Source: Blasia pusilla
Lineage: Eukaryota; Marchantiophyta; Marchantiopsida; Blasiales
Assembly: GCA_050084515.1 (NCBI GenBank)
Contig: CM114272.1
Coordinates: forward strand, 46,624,001 to 46,688,000
DNA length: 64,000 nt
Direction: 5' to 3'
Shown here piece after piece: positions 25,370 to 38,365 of this stretch (position 1 is its first letter; the number at the start of each line of letters is the position of its first letter). The position numbers and the translations under genes are program-made. The notes under the pieces were generated by a model. That model was not told where the DNA came from. It searched no databases and saw nothing but the letters and a program-made list of their open reading frames with translations.

Positions 25370-27860
25370 TTGTCATGACTTTTAATGATAGATCGGAGAG
25401 ATCTGGTAGAGCACATTTTCAAGTAGAGAAGGACAGACTCAACAGGTCGAGGATGACCTGAGAGAGTAGGTTTCCCCTTCGTTTTGGCTCATTTGGAGCC
25501 ACATATAGAAACTTACTATTTGGTCAAGTTTCCATGTTTATAGAGTTGAATTTCCACTTTGAGAAGTGGCCCTTGACCCGCTACAATAGGTCAAGATCCA
25601 AGGAGGTGACTTGCAAGCATAGGTTAACGAGGAGAGAGCTTGGGAGAGGGAAGGGGATATACCTCAAGGAGAGAGAGCTTGAGAGCTCATTCTCTCTTTG
25701 TTGAACCTCTTGGCACGAGGCAGCGGAGCTATGGTCCCTTGCCTTGTGAGTGTTACCCAAGCCTCTCATTAGGAGAGTGGGTTTGGTTTGACATTGAGAG
25801 AGACATGTGAGAGTGCACACATTTGAGAGCTATGGTGTTGAGAGAGATTGGATCGTATTTTACAAAGAGAGAATGAGTGAGTGAGAGAGCTTCATGGGGG
25901 AGCTCGCTGGTCACTCACTAGTTTTGTAGGTTGGGAATTGTATTCCTTGTTAAGCGGTTCATGGGAGTGCTCATTGGAATAAGAGCCACTTATTTTTTAT
26001 GTTTCCTTTGCCGATTTTTCATGTAGAGTGGCACGCAGAAGCGCTGCCCAATTTTTGATAGGGATTGAGTATGGTGGCAAGTTGCCCAATGCCGGTGCTC
26101 TCAGGAGCACAGTGTAGCTTGATGATTTGTATTTTCACAAGTTTTACATTTTTTTCGGGAGAAATTAGCGCGGAAGCGTTGCCAAATTTTGCGTAGGACA
26201 AAGAGACGTTGGGCTGCACGACAATCCTGGTCAATTTTTGGTGAAAGATTGAATGGAGAAACCAATTTAATGAGGCCATAAATCCAGAAGTTGTGCACGT
26301 TGGAGAAGAAATGGTGTGCAATTTCATTTTTTGAGCATGAAGTTACAACAATTGTCGTGGGGCTACCATAGCCAACATGTGGAGAAGCAATTTCAGATTT
26401 CCTTTGCTAAATTCTTGCCTTAGGGTAGAAAAGTACAAATGTGTTTATTTTAGTGGACCAGACAAGTGAAGAGCTACTTGGGTTTAAGAAGTTGAGTGAA
26501 ACATTATTGTGGTAGAGTTGACCCCTTGATTGTGGAGCTAGTGGGAATTTTCAAAGGTGGGCCGGATTTTGAGGCGTAAATTTAGTTAAAACCAAAAATC
26601 ATTTGGTGGGGGAGTCTCCAAATTGAGAGGTGGCCGACGGCACTGCATGCGCATCCGTCTATTTTGGAGGTGTAACTACGGACGTGCCAGCCATCCACCG
26701 CAGCCTCCAAACCCCAAATCTCTCGGCCATTGTAGTCCGGCCTCGCCCAGGCCTTCCCAACCGGTTGTGCCTCCTTTCTCCGAATTAACGCCAAAGTATT
26801 CGATGGTCCACCACTACGGCCATCCTGTCACATGGCTCTAAACTTGCCAGACCCTCCCTGCCGTGACCTGATGCGCTCCTATTCGTGCGACCTGAGTACT
26901 GCCCGTGACGTAGTTTCAGGGGTGCTACCGGCTGTGCATTCACTTTCAGCCCTGACCATCCCTGGCCGTTTTGCCATTGCCCTTGCTCCGTCCGGCCGTG
27001 CACTTGCACCGCCTTGCTACCCTTTGTCTATCTGCCCTAGTCGTAGTCGTGTTGCGGCGTCCAACTGTTCCTCTTGCTGCGCCGAAATTACTACCACCGC
27101 CGTGTTAGGGTCTACCGCAACCACCGCCGGGCCGCACTTGCATTGAGTTAGCCGCACTCCAGCCAATGATCTTCCCGTCTTCCGTCCTCTCTGCCATCCA
27201 TCTTGACCTGTCCTTCATGTTGCCGGATTGTGCCTCACATAGCCATGACTCAGAGCGCATCGTTGCAGCTCCTCAAGCGCCTCTACGGCATTCAACTACC
27301 ACAATCATGTGTGGGGCCTCCGTGCGTCCGTTCTGACCGTCTGTCTGTCGCCATTCTTACCGTCCATGCTACCTTCATAAGCCTACTACAAGGAATTATG
27401 TCCATTAATGAGTTTTTGTTATGTTTCTGGCCTAATAGCCTACAAAACTTATTGCAAGTTCAAAACCTTGGCCTTTTGTCTTGGCAATTCACATGAACTA
27501 TATAACAAGTTTGGCCTACTCCTTATCTTCTTCTTTATACAATGGTCTAACATTTAACCTCAACCTAGGTATGTTGTCTTGTCCACACTCCCTTATCTTC
27601 GCACTTGCTCCAACAACAAGGACATCTCAATTCATTGAACAAGTGTCCTCTCCTCGGTCTTGGGCACACCATTTTCCTGAAATCCTTGGGAAGTCCAGCA
27701 TGACAAAACTCAATGGAGAGTTGAGTCCTACCACCAGAAGTAACAATCATCTCTGCAATCTGACCAATACAATGCTGCATTTCCCGACTGTGTATGCCTC
27801 TTTGTTTGCCCTCTCTGTCGTGACATATATGCATCGTACAGTTCAACACTAATCCTTATA
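25370..27860 (+). mobile_element. 5' end of a gypsy-family copy: block B plus leader, no coding body
   Basis: 25375-25850 matches the B block seen in reverse orientation at 28251-28767 and 17171-17675 (shared landmarks: gatagatcggagagatctggtaga, the CT-rich 'aggagagagagcttgagagctcattctctctttgttg' region and its end GGATCGTATTTT). After B comes a long leader (tacaaagagagaatgagtg...) instead of block A, just as in the plus-strand element at 33889-34256. Downstream to about 27860 is leader or unknown sequence with no domain I recognise. The rest of this copy is missing. Confidence 0.65.
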
Positions 27861-28145
27861 CACTAAGCCACATCAACACTGTCTCCTTGGTACCTAGACC
27901 AATCCTTCCAAGTAAAGTAAATGTGCCTATGTAGATGGTTGTAGCACCACTTTGGGTTCACCCATGGCCATGGAGCACCTGTGAAAATGGAGTCCTCATA
28001 ACAAAGCAAAGAGGATACGTCTAGAGGTAAGGATTTCAAGGAAGAGAGGGTAAAATTCTGAAACACTCTATATGGAATGATTCGTGGTATGAACCCATCC
28101 CAAGGATCCACTACCATATTCGATGGCCTAAGAGAAATATACTCT

Positions 28146-28890
28146 ATCATGCGCATACACATCGCTACACAACATACATACAAACATGCACGATCCCATG
28201 CTAACTCATGGCATCCAAACAACGAGACAAGAAGTACCAAAATATCTCCAAAATACGATCCAATCTCTCTCAAAACCATTGCTCTCAAATGTATGCACTC
28301 TCACATGTCTCTCTCAATTTCAAACCAAACCCATTCTCCTAATGAGAGACTTAGGTTACACTCACAAGGCAAGGGACCATAGCTCCGCCTCCTCGTGCCA
28401 AGAGGGTCAACAAAGAGAGAATGAGCTCTCAAGCTCTCTCTCCTTGAGGTATACCCCCTTCCCTCTCCCAAGCTCTCTCCTTGGTAACCTATGCTCGTAG
28501 GTCACCTCCTTGGCTCTTGACTTGCTGTAGCGAGTCAAGGGCTACTTCCCAAAGTGGAAATTTCAACTCTACTAAATATGGAAACTTACCCTCAATAGTA
28601 AATTTCTCTATATAGCTCCAAATGAGCCAAAACGAAGGGGAAACCTACTCTCTCAGGTTTTCCGGGACCTCAACAAGTCATCCTCGACTTCCATAGCATG
28701 TGCTTTTCTACTTGCAAAGGCGTTCTACTAGATCTCTCCGATCTATCCTAAGAAGTCATGATAGGTGTCGTGCACATACACATCGCTACACAACATACAT
28801 CATTGTCGACAACATACACACAAACACGCACGATCCCATGCTAACTCATGGCATCCAAACAACGAGACAAGAAGTACCAAAATATCTCCA
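28146..28890 (-). repeat. Split-direct-repeat block (A-B-A) at 3' end of the minus-strand gypsy element
   Basis: On the minus strand: polypurine-like 'aactaggggggcga', block A (about 28767-28890), block B (28251-28766) and a second A (28146-28250). Both A copies begin TGGAGATATTTTGGTACTTC and include GGATGCCATGAGTTAGCATG. Across their start the second A copy is nearly identical to the first. Confidence 0.8.
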
Positions 28891-29072
28891 ATCGCCCCCC
28901 TAGTTGGTGGTTAGGTCCCTCTAACTTCAGATAGCCATCTATCCCTACCTACCATGATATACATCTCTCGAACGCTAAGAGCAAAAAGGTCGGGTGCTCA
29001 TGTGGCCCCATCGTTAGTCGCTTTCTTGTCATCCATGTCATAAAAATAAGTCAGAATTTAGAACTACCTACC

Positions 29073-30660
29073 CTACGTACATCTGGGACACATCCATCGT
29101 CCCTGAGGAACCCTAGTGAGAGGTGGCATCAGATATGCCATATGCCATCCTCTCAAACATCCATCACAGACTAGCATAATGGTTGCACAATGGGCGAAAC
29201 CACACACCATACATTGCAAGCTGCAAGAACTACTGCTAAGCTCGGATCAATTGTACCGTTAATGTTCGAAAGATGACATGGCGCATAGTTATGCACATGG
29301 TCCTTCCAAACCATACCATCGCGTCCCTCCAATAAGAGAACACAAGATGGAAAAATCTCACGCACTCTAAGGATGGTACGCCATGCAGTCCCATCCAACG
29401 TCGTGGGTGCCATCTGTTGCAAGTGGACATAGTCTCTTTGATGAAACCTCTACATGATAGGTCAATATCCATCTCCTCGAATAGTCGCATACCTCAATGT
29501 ATCCTGATGATGCGCAATCGTCGAGTTCTCAAACGCCTTGGGCATCACTCTCCGAAACAACTCAGCCCTATGAGAACATGCTTGCATCCATACATCAGGG
29601 TCACCAAGGTTCAACACCTCACCAACATCTCGACGAATGGCCGCAGGTAAATCTGGCTTGGCCATAAAGCAGCAAGTACAGTGAGAAAGATGCTAAGGAT
29701 GCCTGCCTGCCGAATCTGTATCCCATTGCCAACCACGGAAACAAAAGGTCCCAATCTCCTAGGTGATCTCTTTGCAATCCATACTTGCGTCATCCTCTCT
29801 TCACCATCTTTACAACCCTCTCCGCTAGTCCATCCGCCTCAGGATGATATCGCGAAGTGATGCGGTGGTCAATCTGATCACACAAGGCCTCAAACTCCCC
29901 GTGAAACTCCGTACCCTGGTCTGTCAACACCTCAACTGGTGCACCGTAATGACTCAACACTCAATCTAGGAAGGCATACACTACTCCCTCACTTGCTTTG
30001 TCATGCAATGCAACCAACTCTATCCACTTTGAGAAGTGCTCGACCATCACCAACACATAACGACTATGGCGCTCCGTCAAAGGCAAAGGTCGTGCAAAAT
30101 CCTAACTCCATCTATAACCTAAATCCATTATCGGAAGTGGATGTAATTGTGGAGTCGGAGCATTGAACAATACTCAAACTTGATCACACAACATGCACCT
30201 GGGAACAAATTGTTCAATGCCAGTTTGCATGCCTCGCCACCAATATTGTTCTGGAGCAAGCTGTATGTCCGCTTCACTCCAAAATGACCCAACTCCTCGT
30301 GGGCATGACGCACCAAACGTGCTCTCTATGAAGGATGAGGCACTACACATGCTCTACCATCCTCCCACACTCGCAACACATATGTCCCCTCCCATTAGAA
30401 CCATAATTAGAGCTCATTGTAGGATCCGATCCCGCTCTCTAGCATCCATTGTGCTCGCGACGCTGCCAGCACGTAGGTACTCCAAGACTACTCCATCGTC
30501 GTGCATATCTCGGTCACCTGTCGTCTCCTCACAAGCCTCTGGATCTAAGGACTCTCCATCAGACCTTGCCATCGAAGTCTCAGCAATCTGGCTCTCCATA
30601 GCCAACAAGCCCAAATAGGCTGATGCGTGCCATCTTGGCACCAACTCCTCATCACTCTCA
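29073..30660 (-). pseudogene. Integrase with C-terminal PHD finger (minus element)
   Basis: The HHCC zinc-binding start is near 30316-30200 (HAHEELGHFGVKRTYSLL). The core follows with LTDQGTEFHGEF near 29900-29945. The C-terminal region at 29171-29422 carries WKDHVHNYAPCHLSN. In a neighbouring frame the last ~48 codons (29219-29073) form a PHD-type C4HC3 motif: CMVCG, then VCDGCLRGWH, LMPPL, and GRWMCPRC, directly before a stop. PHD fingers read histone H3 tails in other proteins; a targeting role for integration is inferred. Confidence 0.75.
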
Positions 30661-30699
30661 CCATGCCAACGTGCTCTAATCGCATCTTGTTGACTCGCG

Positions 30700-32300
30700 C
30701 ATGGGGTTACAGCTCAAACCATCTGGATCCTAGCTAAGCATCCCATATCTATGCACTACCTAGAAGTCATACTCCTGCAACAAAAGAGCCTACCTCGCAA
30801 GCTTCCTTGTAAGCTTGCCAAACTCCATCAACCACTTACGTGACTGATGATCGATAATGATGGTAAAGGGGTTGTCGAATAAATAACACATGAAATATGC
30901 GACAGCCCACACCGCAGCCAAGCACTCATCCTTATACAAGCTATACTTTGCCTCTGCAGTGTTTTTTGAGCACTAGCGTAAGCCACCACAAACTCTCTAC
31001 CATCATCGTTATGTTGGGTGAGCACGGCTCGAAGCCCCAACATGCTCCAATTGGTATGCAATTGGAAAGGACTCCCCCTGATCAGTCTCCTCAATATGGG
31101 CATGGACGTCAATATCCTTGAGCAGCTAAAATGCTCTCTCCTGCTCATCCCCCCAATGCCACTCTTGATCCACCTTGGTCAGCAAGGTTAGCGGCTTTGC
31201 AATCTACTGAAACCCTTGACATACCGTCGACAAAAGTTTTCCAATCCCATGAATGTATGAACTCGACTCACATCTGTGGGGCGTGGAATGCGTGAAATAG
31301 CCTCTATCTTCATATGCTACACACCAAGGCCCCCTGGGTATATCGTATGACCTTGTTACTCAATCTAGTCGTAGAAGAACTTGCACTTGCTTGGATGAAG
31401 CTTCAGCCCATGTAGCTGCAATCGTCGAAATACCTCCTCTAGATGTCGCTCATGCTCCTCAACCGTGGCACTAAAGACTACAATGTCATCAATATAACAC
31501 CTAGCAAAATCCAAACCTACCAAGATCCTATCCATGACCCTATGATCTCAACCGGGGCGTTCTTTAACCTGAATGGTAAGAACCGCCACTGGTACAAACA
31601 ATCCTTCCCATGAGGATCGATGCCCCAAAATGCCGTCTTTTTTCTGTCCTCTAATCTGATAGGAAGTTGATGCTATCAGGCTCGCAAATCCAATGAATTG
31701 AAGATCTTTGCATACCCAATCGCATCAAAGATCTCCTCAAGGGTGGGCATAGCATACCTATCAGACTTTGTTTGCCGATTGATAGGTCGGGAATCTCCAC
31801 ACATCCGCCTATGCGTCTAGCTGCCATGCACATCCTTCTTGGTGGGCATGATAGTGGCAGATGCATACTCTCCATACGACATCTCCACTGGTCTTGATCC
31901 AACAAAGTCCTGGCTCCTACTCTGAGTCAAAGCCCTCTCCATGTCACTATACCTGTAGGGTCGTCAGAAAATCGGCGTGTCACTCGACAACTCAATGCGG
32001 ATCCTTGGACCCTTCAGCGTACCCAAATCTTGCAAGCTAAATGCAAAACAGCTCCTGTAACTCCTCAAGAACTGATGTATCTGGTGCCGCTCTCCTCCTG
32101 TCAACTTAGAGCCCATGTCTATCTCTGAAGTCTTAATTGTGACTACGGTAGGACTCTCCAGTGTGGATCTAGATGGTTGCTATGGTGCAACCCCATCTCA
32201 GACAATAGACTCGACTGCTCTCTTGCAGCCAACTGCAAAATATGATCTCCATGTGTAGTACGTGAAACCATGCTCAATGTCGTTGGTACCATCTCATGGC
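30700..32300 (-). pseudogene. Reverse transcriptase and RNase H (minus element)
   Basis: The RT catalytic box reads CYIDDIVVFS at about 31478-31510, followed by HLEEVFRRLQLHGLKLHPSKC. RNase H lies at 30828-31148 (QLHTNWSMLGLRAVLTQH, VVAYASAQKT). Upstream RT segments with MCGDSRPIN-like sequence are at about 31780-31820. Frames are broken many times, so this is a dead copy. Confidence 0.75.
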
Positions 32301-32474
32301 GTACTTGTAAAACATCCCAAGAAGTCCAAGGGTGTCTCTCCCGATCATCCTTGGTATGTCAATCTCCTCGCGTCTCGCCCCAGCCATTGCCAGGACTGTC
32401 TCGAGATGCATGGGGCTTCCCAACCCAACAACTGTGATCTGTCGCATCCTCAAAAGACGTTGCTCAACTACTCC

Positions 32475-33480
32475 TAAGCTGAAAATCCATGTTAAGCAGT
32501 TCAGGTCCATCGCCTGACCCAAGACATGACGTTGTGATGCCTCTGATAGTGACGGTATTGCCGTCACTCCTGGGGGAATCCCATCGCTTGCTCTTGCTCA
32601 TCGGCGTTGAGCTCCACCAACCGCTGGACATGGTCATCCCAAACCAAGCCAGGACCGGCCTCCTTGAATGGATAGGAAGCGGGAAAACTCACAAATGTGG
32701 AAAAGGCTGTCTGTGGCATGCCAATCCTATTAACCACAGTCAACGGCGGTCGATCATCGTGCCTCGCTGCCTGTGATTGATGACCTGGATCAAGAATAGA
32801 ATCCACCAACAAATCGGAGGGATGCTCCACTCTCGCATACGTCCTTTGCAAAACCTCATGTGGTACCAAGTTGGTCCACCAAAGACGCGGGTGATGGGCT
32901 CATGAATCTACTCTCGCCGCATCCAACAACACTGCCAAGCCGATCCATGCGCACACCTGATGTGCACTCGTCCCCACGCGGGACCTCAAATCGCCCAAAA
33001 TTGTCATATTCTCTAGACTAGACGTTGGAGAACGAGACTGATGCTCATGTAAGTGTCGCAAAATCCGCATCATCTCCCAAAACAACCTGGACCACGTGGC
33101 AGCTAACCCGCTACCTTGTCCAACACTCGATTGGCCTTGACACGACCAACCAGCAATGACCAAATCTATGGCTCCTACCCGCTCCAAGTCCTGCATCCCC
33201 AACAATGAAATATCCCTTGGTAGGGAACTCTAGTATCCCTAGACAGCGGACGCGAACAACAAGTAAGGAAAACTGGAGGCGTAACTGCGCCACATGGTGA
33301 AGTGAAGCGCGCCTCGTAACATCATCAATCTCCACATACAGGTACTGCTGCACGCGTACTCTTGCTTGCAAAACAATAGCTAACTCAGTGCTGATCCCTC
33401 CAAAGAGATCCAATACCCAAATACCCTCCTCTGGGATGCACCACACAATCGGGTTTGTGTCCAAAGGAGTTATAGTAGCA
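32475..33480 (-). pseudogene. C5 cytosine DNA methyltransferase domain (minus element)
   Basis: Motif I VLDLFGGIST lies at about 33390-33425. The catalytic-loop motif reads GWSCQGQ (about 33130-33150), with Pro changed to Ser next to the catalytic Cys. Motif VI reads SLENMTILGD (about 33000-33020). The target-recognition part and motifs IX-X follow at 32869-32475 (EQAMGFPQE, then HVLGQAMDLNCL). Frameshifts occur near 33200 and 32570. Spacing and the 'AMGF...GQAM' end resemble DNMT3/DRM-type enzymes. It sits between protease and RT, so it is part of the retrotransposon polyprotein and not a host gene. Confidence 0.8.
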
Positions 33481-33888
33481 CTCCTAGCTACCTCAGATTC
33501 CTCTGACTCATCACGCTCTAGTGTAAACGTCTTGCTCCACACGGTCTGCACGTGCTCAGTGGCTAACCGTCGAAGCTCCTCAATCGAGCCCCAAAGCGGC
33601 ACCTCTTCTCCACGAGCTGATGCGGCTACCATGACACTTGTCTTCATAGAAATGTCAAGAACGGAAGTGTCCTCTGCATGGACATGTCCCTCAATCAAAT
33701 CACTAGGCCAAATGATCGCGCTCCTAAATGCAGCTAAGGTTGCCATCTCTCCTAGCCGTTGCTCGATCACTATACCTATGAGTCGAACGGGTAATGAGCT
33801 AAGGCGCCCATCACCTGACTGCCATCCTGGTCTGTAAGGCGCAGAATCCTCCCAGTAATCCAAGGAAAACCCCATCAGGTACAACATT

Positions 33889-34256
33889 TTTCATGATCAT
33901 ACAGATTATGTCGTAGAGTATAGTGTGCTAGTAGAGGCCATACCTTATGTAGGGTCGCAGTGTCTAGGTAGAGATGCGATTTCATACATAGGGTTGGGGG
34001 TTACTCACTTGAGGGTGAGCTTTCCAGTAGGACCCGCTCTTAGGTTGGAGGATATAAGGTGGAGTACACTCAAAGAAAAGTTAGTTCTTTGAGTTGAGCG
34101 TGTTGCGTTGGGAGTTAGCCTTGGTAGTGAGTAGAGCTCTTGGCTATGGTGTTTCCCGCAAGCTTCGGCCTAGATTCTCCCATCGTGGAGTGGGTTTGGC
34201 TCGATTTTATGTGATTCTATACGTGTTTTATGACAGTAGGTCTCTCACGGATTTCA
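33889..34256 (+). repeat. Left terminal repeat block B of the plus-strand gypsy element
   Basis: 368 bp, very close to 56000-56365 and 45-410. It is directly followed by the leader (ctcaaagaaccgacgtag...), not by block A. It is preceded by the 5-bp target duplicate. Thus only B is repeated at the left end, while the right end is A-B-A. Confidence 0.85.
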
Positions 34257-35959
34257 CTCAAAGAACCGACGTAGATCGATCGTACCTTCGATTGTAGATT
34301 AGTAGGATCTGGTTAGGGTTGATTGTGTACTCATCCGTGGATGTTCGTGGCTTGTGGCCTATGTTGGAGGTGTGAATCTGGTGCGTGGTTAGTTGGGAAA
34401 GAAGCACCTTGCTGAGAGCTTTCCAACGCGCTTTAGATCGCCAGATTTCGTCAAGGGAGTTGGAAGTTATCAAGGATTGAAGATTCTAGTTCGTGTTCGA
34501 CGGTTTTCTGATGTGGAGAGCTTGGAGTGCGGAAGCTCTGTTGAAGTTCATCCAGATCCGGTGAGAGGTTCGTGTTGCTACTTGTATTGTGATCTCATTT
34601 GAAGCTATTTTCTTGAGTGTGTGGAGCGTTTCGGATTTCTGCGTGCATGAAACTGGGCAGAAGCGCTGTCGGATTTGCGATTCTGGAGGTGTATGGACAG
34701 CAAGTTTGTCTGATTTTTAGCTCAGAGTATAGAGCTCGGTTGTAGCTTATTTTTGTGGAGAGATAGATATGGTGGTCAATTAAATTCTGATTGAAACAGA
34801 TTCAATTTTAGTCAAGGATTTGTGAAGTAATTGCTGATCGAAAATTTGCGGACTAGCTCAAGGTCTGGCTATGGTGGACGGCGGATCGGAGAGGCTGGTT
34901 GGTTGGTGACTCGTTCATTGTTGGAGATGCCTATCCTGTTGGGGGCGCCCTGGTAGGGCCTCTCTCCATGGCGAAGCATGGCGAAGCGTGGCGAACGGGG
35001 CATGTCTAGAGCATTTCTCGGCGTTTTGAGGCTTCGAGGCAACTCGTGGTAGCTCGGGGCGAGTGGGCGTGAGAGGCGGAGTAAGGAGCAAGGAGCAAGC
35101 AAGCAAGCTTGCTTGCTTGAGCGTGAGGCAATTTTTGCAGGATTTGTGATTTGAGTGTTGCATAACTGGTCACCCATCTTTGGGCTATTATGCCTGGAAG
35201 ACGCTTAACTGTTGAGTACTTAACTATGCTAGTGTACACACTGATGTAGCTCATTTGGTGTTGTTCGGAGATGTGTTAGGCGCTTTATGCATCTCAGATT
35301 TTTGGTTGATGTACCTCTAGCGCATAGTACACTGTAGCCTCTCCATGCAGGTGATATTTTCGGGTGCTGCGAGTCCGACTAGCACGTCATCGACCCGCAG
35401 CGGAGTAGCTATTGCGTTAGAATTGTGTGGTGGGTTCTGTGGATTCAGGGGGCGCCACGTTCGGTGGATTGTGTTACCTTGATTTCCATTTGCGATTGGA
35501 GGGTTGTCGTTGGACTTCTTGTGTTTGGATCCCCTCCATCATTGCTTCTTGCTTGCGCGCCCATTGTTAGGGTTGACGCTGATTTCCAGAGTAGTGTTAC
35601 TCCTGTGTGTTACCGGTAGTGAGGCTAGAGTGATGACCAGTAGACCCTGGGAGGCTTCTTGTGGTGATTACACGTTAGGTTGCCTACACCCATAGCTAGT
35701 AGAGCTAGAATAGTATAGCGACATCGACGTCACTTGGATAGTGGTGGTAATTTGGTGGTAGGGCGGCATCGGCGTTGGTCATCACGGAGCTTTCGGGTGG
35801 TCTGGTTGGGGACCGTGGTGTGGACAGGGGTGGTTTCACATGGAGTGGATTTAGGTATCGGCTACCTTTTCCACTTCCGACAGTTGATGAAGAGGAGGAC
35901 GAGGATGTTCCAAACACCGAGTCTTCTACGTTGTTATCAAGTGTTGCAGCTCCATTGAT
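34257..35959 (+). other. Long untranslated leader of the plus-strand gypsy element
   Basis: About 1.7 kb between block B and Gag without a supported reading frame. Similar leader motifs (gcagaagcgctg, tatggtgg) occur after block B at 25.9-26.3 kb. ORFs here are short and inconsistent between copies. A primer-binding site could not be identified confidently. Confidence 0.55.
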
Positions 35960-37391
35960 TTGGGACATGGACGGGATATATGGGCCATGAAGGGCCCACG
36001 ACGATACTCGGGTGCAGTGGACACCATTGAGTTGAAGGACTTCATGCAGGAGTTTGATACGTGGTGTGATATGGAGATGTTGCGGAACGCCACGTTATTT
36101 ACACCCTTCTTGGCTTGGAAGGGGTTGTTTCAACACTTGGAGGGACCACCCATGGATGATTACCATGAGTTTAGGAAGGACCATATTGCTGAGATTGAGG
36201 CGTGGAGACAATATTGGTCTCCAGGCTATGTGTCTATCACCCATGGTGGTATTGGTAGTAGTCCTCCTACTATGCCAGCCAACCCGACGTTGAGTGGTAC
36301 GAGTACGAGCCGGAGTGGGGGTACCAATGGAGGTACCCATGGAGGTACCAATGGGGGTACTAGTGGAGGTACAAGTGCCACAACATCATTTAGCCCGATT
36401 GCAGAGTTCTTCAAGAGGTTGAAGAAGAACTATTAGGGAGTGAAGACAGAGAAGTTGAGGAGTCTTCAAGAATTTGAGCGAAAGACTGGTGAGAGTCTTC
36501 GTGAGGCATACACTCGTATGCGACGCTTCAGTTACCCATGGTGTGACTGAGGCTCAGGAAGTCCAGTTTTGGTATGGGATCTTGGATAGAGAGTTGCGCC
36601 GCAGGGTACGTGATGCTACTCTTATGAGTGATGATTCACCCACATTGACCCATGTGTTTGCTCTATCTGAGAAGATTGAGCTTATCATGGTGAAGGAGAG
36701 AGTGGTGACAACCGCATTCTGTAGGGATACAACTACTACTTCTCGTGTTCAGCAGCCCACCTCACAGTCTCATAGTAGTGGTGGTGGTAGTAGAAGTGGG
36801 AGTCGTGGGGGGTACACACGACCTTAGTCAAGTCCTAGAGGGACACTTGCGCAGAGACCATTGCCTTCATTTGCTGCCCCGCATCAAGGACAGTCATGTT
36901 GGACATGTGGAGGTGATCATGTTAGGAAGTTTTGTCCCCAAGAGGATGGGAGACAGACTTTGGAGGATGGGCCTCAGTCGGCCCCAACTCAGTGTGATCA
37001 TTGGGAGAGACCAGGTCATCCTCGAGAGCGTTGCTTTGATCTTCATCCAGAGTTGAGATCAGGCCACGGCCATGGTGGAGTAGCTCCGAGAGGCCGAGGT
37101 GGTAGGGGTGGTAGAGGTGGACCAGTGGTTGGAGAGCCTACGGTGGCTACCCCTACCACTACGACAGAGTCAGCTATGGCTGCCAGGATTGAGCAATTGG
37201 AGCAGAAATTGGCTACTATGGCTGGTATCCAGCATAGATCAGGTTTGGGAGCAGGGGATTCCACCTCTTATGGAGGGAATGATCTCTCTTATATGGCGAG
37301 TGCCGCACAGGTTGAGGCATCAACTGCAGTTACGAGAGGAGCCACTCGAGCGTCAAAGCCATGTGGTGCTACTATGGAGTTGGACCCATAG
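35960..37391 (+). pseudogene. Gag polyprotein with zinc knuckles (plus gypsy element)
   Basis: The N-terminal half (35960-36830) reads as a retrotransposon Gag domain (ELKDFMQEFDTWCDM, FQHLEGPPMDDYHEF, LQEFERKTGESLREAYTRM, VQFWYGILDRELRRRV). It is broken by a TAG at 36434 and a frameshift near 36525. A Gly/Thr-rich linker follows. At 36890-37060 there are two knuckle-like motifs: CWTCGGDHVRKFC and QCDHWERPGHPRERC, the second missing one Cys. A Gly/Arg-rich stretch (RGRGGRGGRGG) follows, probably for nucleic-acid binding. The stop at 37391 ends the open part. Confidence 0.8.
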
Positions 37392-37738
37392 AGGGGTGAG
37401 GCTGGGAGGCAGGCTAGGCTTCCCCACTCATTCTTGTTGTCTGAGGTGCTTAAGACTCCATCCATGGTTCCTACGCATCCTATTGAGCCGACAGTGGGGA
37501 CTGAGGCATCTACATCGCGTGTAGTAGACACGGATGCAAAGATCTTGATGTGCGCATGGCAACTTGGAGTGTTGGGATCCCCATTGTTTTCGCCACGGAG
37601 CGATGGCTTTAGGAGTTGCTTAGCTCTTGTATTTCAGCTAGCGACCACGTTGTGTGAACGTGGGGGGTATTCTTGCTACACGTCTTTGAGGTGGATGAGG
37701 GTGTTGCGGTGGAGCGACCCTCTATGTGAGGTGTAGCA

Positions 37739-38343
37739 TTGAGTACCAGTGCTACTTGGCAGGCAGCAGCGGCGAAGATGGATGCATTACCAGCCCGGCC
37801 AGCCATTGATCGTGAGAGGCTTACACATGGTGTATGTATGTTGGACAACCGAAGTGGGATATTCCGATTGGTGAGTCCTACAGGACAGGTGTATAGACCA
37901 GATAGAGTCTTGTTAGACTCTGGTGCCCAACCGTTGATTTTGGGAAAGGCGGCATGTATTGGTTTGGGTATTCGGAGGCCAGAGCTTGAGCCTTGCCCAT
38001 TCTAGATTCAAACATCACTTGGAGGAGCCAATGATAGGTCTTATTTCATGAAACGGGAGAAGTTTTCTATACAGTTGAGACCAGATGATGCGATTGATAG
38101 CTCCCGGTTGGGAGTATCTGCGGTAGTCACATCAGCCGAGTCGTATGATGTACTAGTCGAAGGAGTAGTATTGTACCTGATGGGTTTTCAGATGGATTAC
38201 TGGACTGAGACAGTGTCTTATAGACCTGGTTGGCAGTCCGGGGATGGACGTATGAGCCAAGTTCCTGTGAGATTTATTTATGGGGCTCGACCAAGAGGGT
38301 CTTCCCCAACAGTGTTAGTATCTGTGGCTGGTTTTAGTGGTTA
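37739..38343 (+). pseudogene. Aspartic protease (plus gypsy element)
   Basis: The active-site motif LLDSGAQPLILGKAA (DSG) lies at about 37908-37950 in the frame 37739-38005. The C-terminal part (YDVLVEGVVLYLMGF, about 38145-38180) lies in the frame 38048-38344. Retroviral-type proteases dimerise to cut the polyprotein. A frame break near 38005 separates the halves. The same VLYLMGF segment is where the minus-strand copy was broken by insertion of this element. Confidence 0.75.
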
Positions 38344-38365
38344 AGTCACTTGGCCAGGAGACTTT

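Larger units (their letters stand above)
28146..33888 (-). mobile_element. Ty3/gypsy element with DNA methyltransferase and PHD finger, minus strand, 3' part
   Basis: Read right to left: end of protease, C5 methyltransferase (about 33480-32480), RT (about 32260-31250), RNase H (about 31150-30830), integrase (about 30660-29240), PHD finger (29219-29073), then the A-B-A terminal block. The element is interrupted at 33884-33888 by the plus-strand gypsy element. Its protease/Gag part resumes at 56473 and runs to about 58860. The codon across the break is restored if one copy of the ACATT duplication is removed, which shows that the two parts were once continuous. Many stops and frameshifts are present. 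Confidence 0.88.
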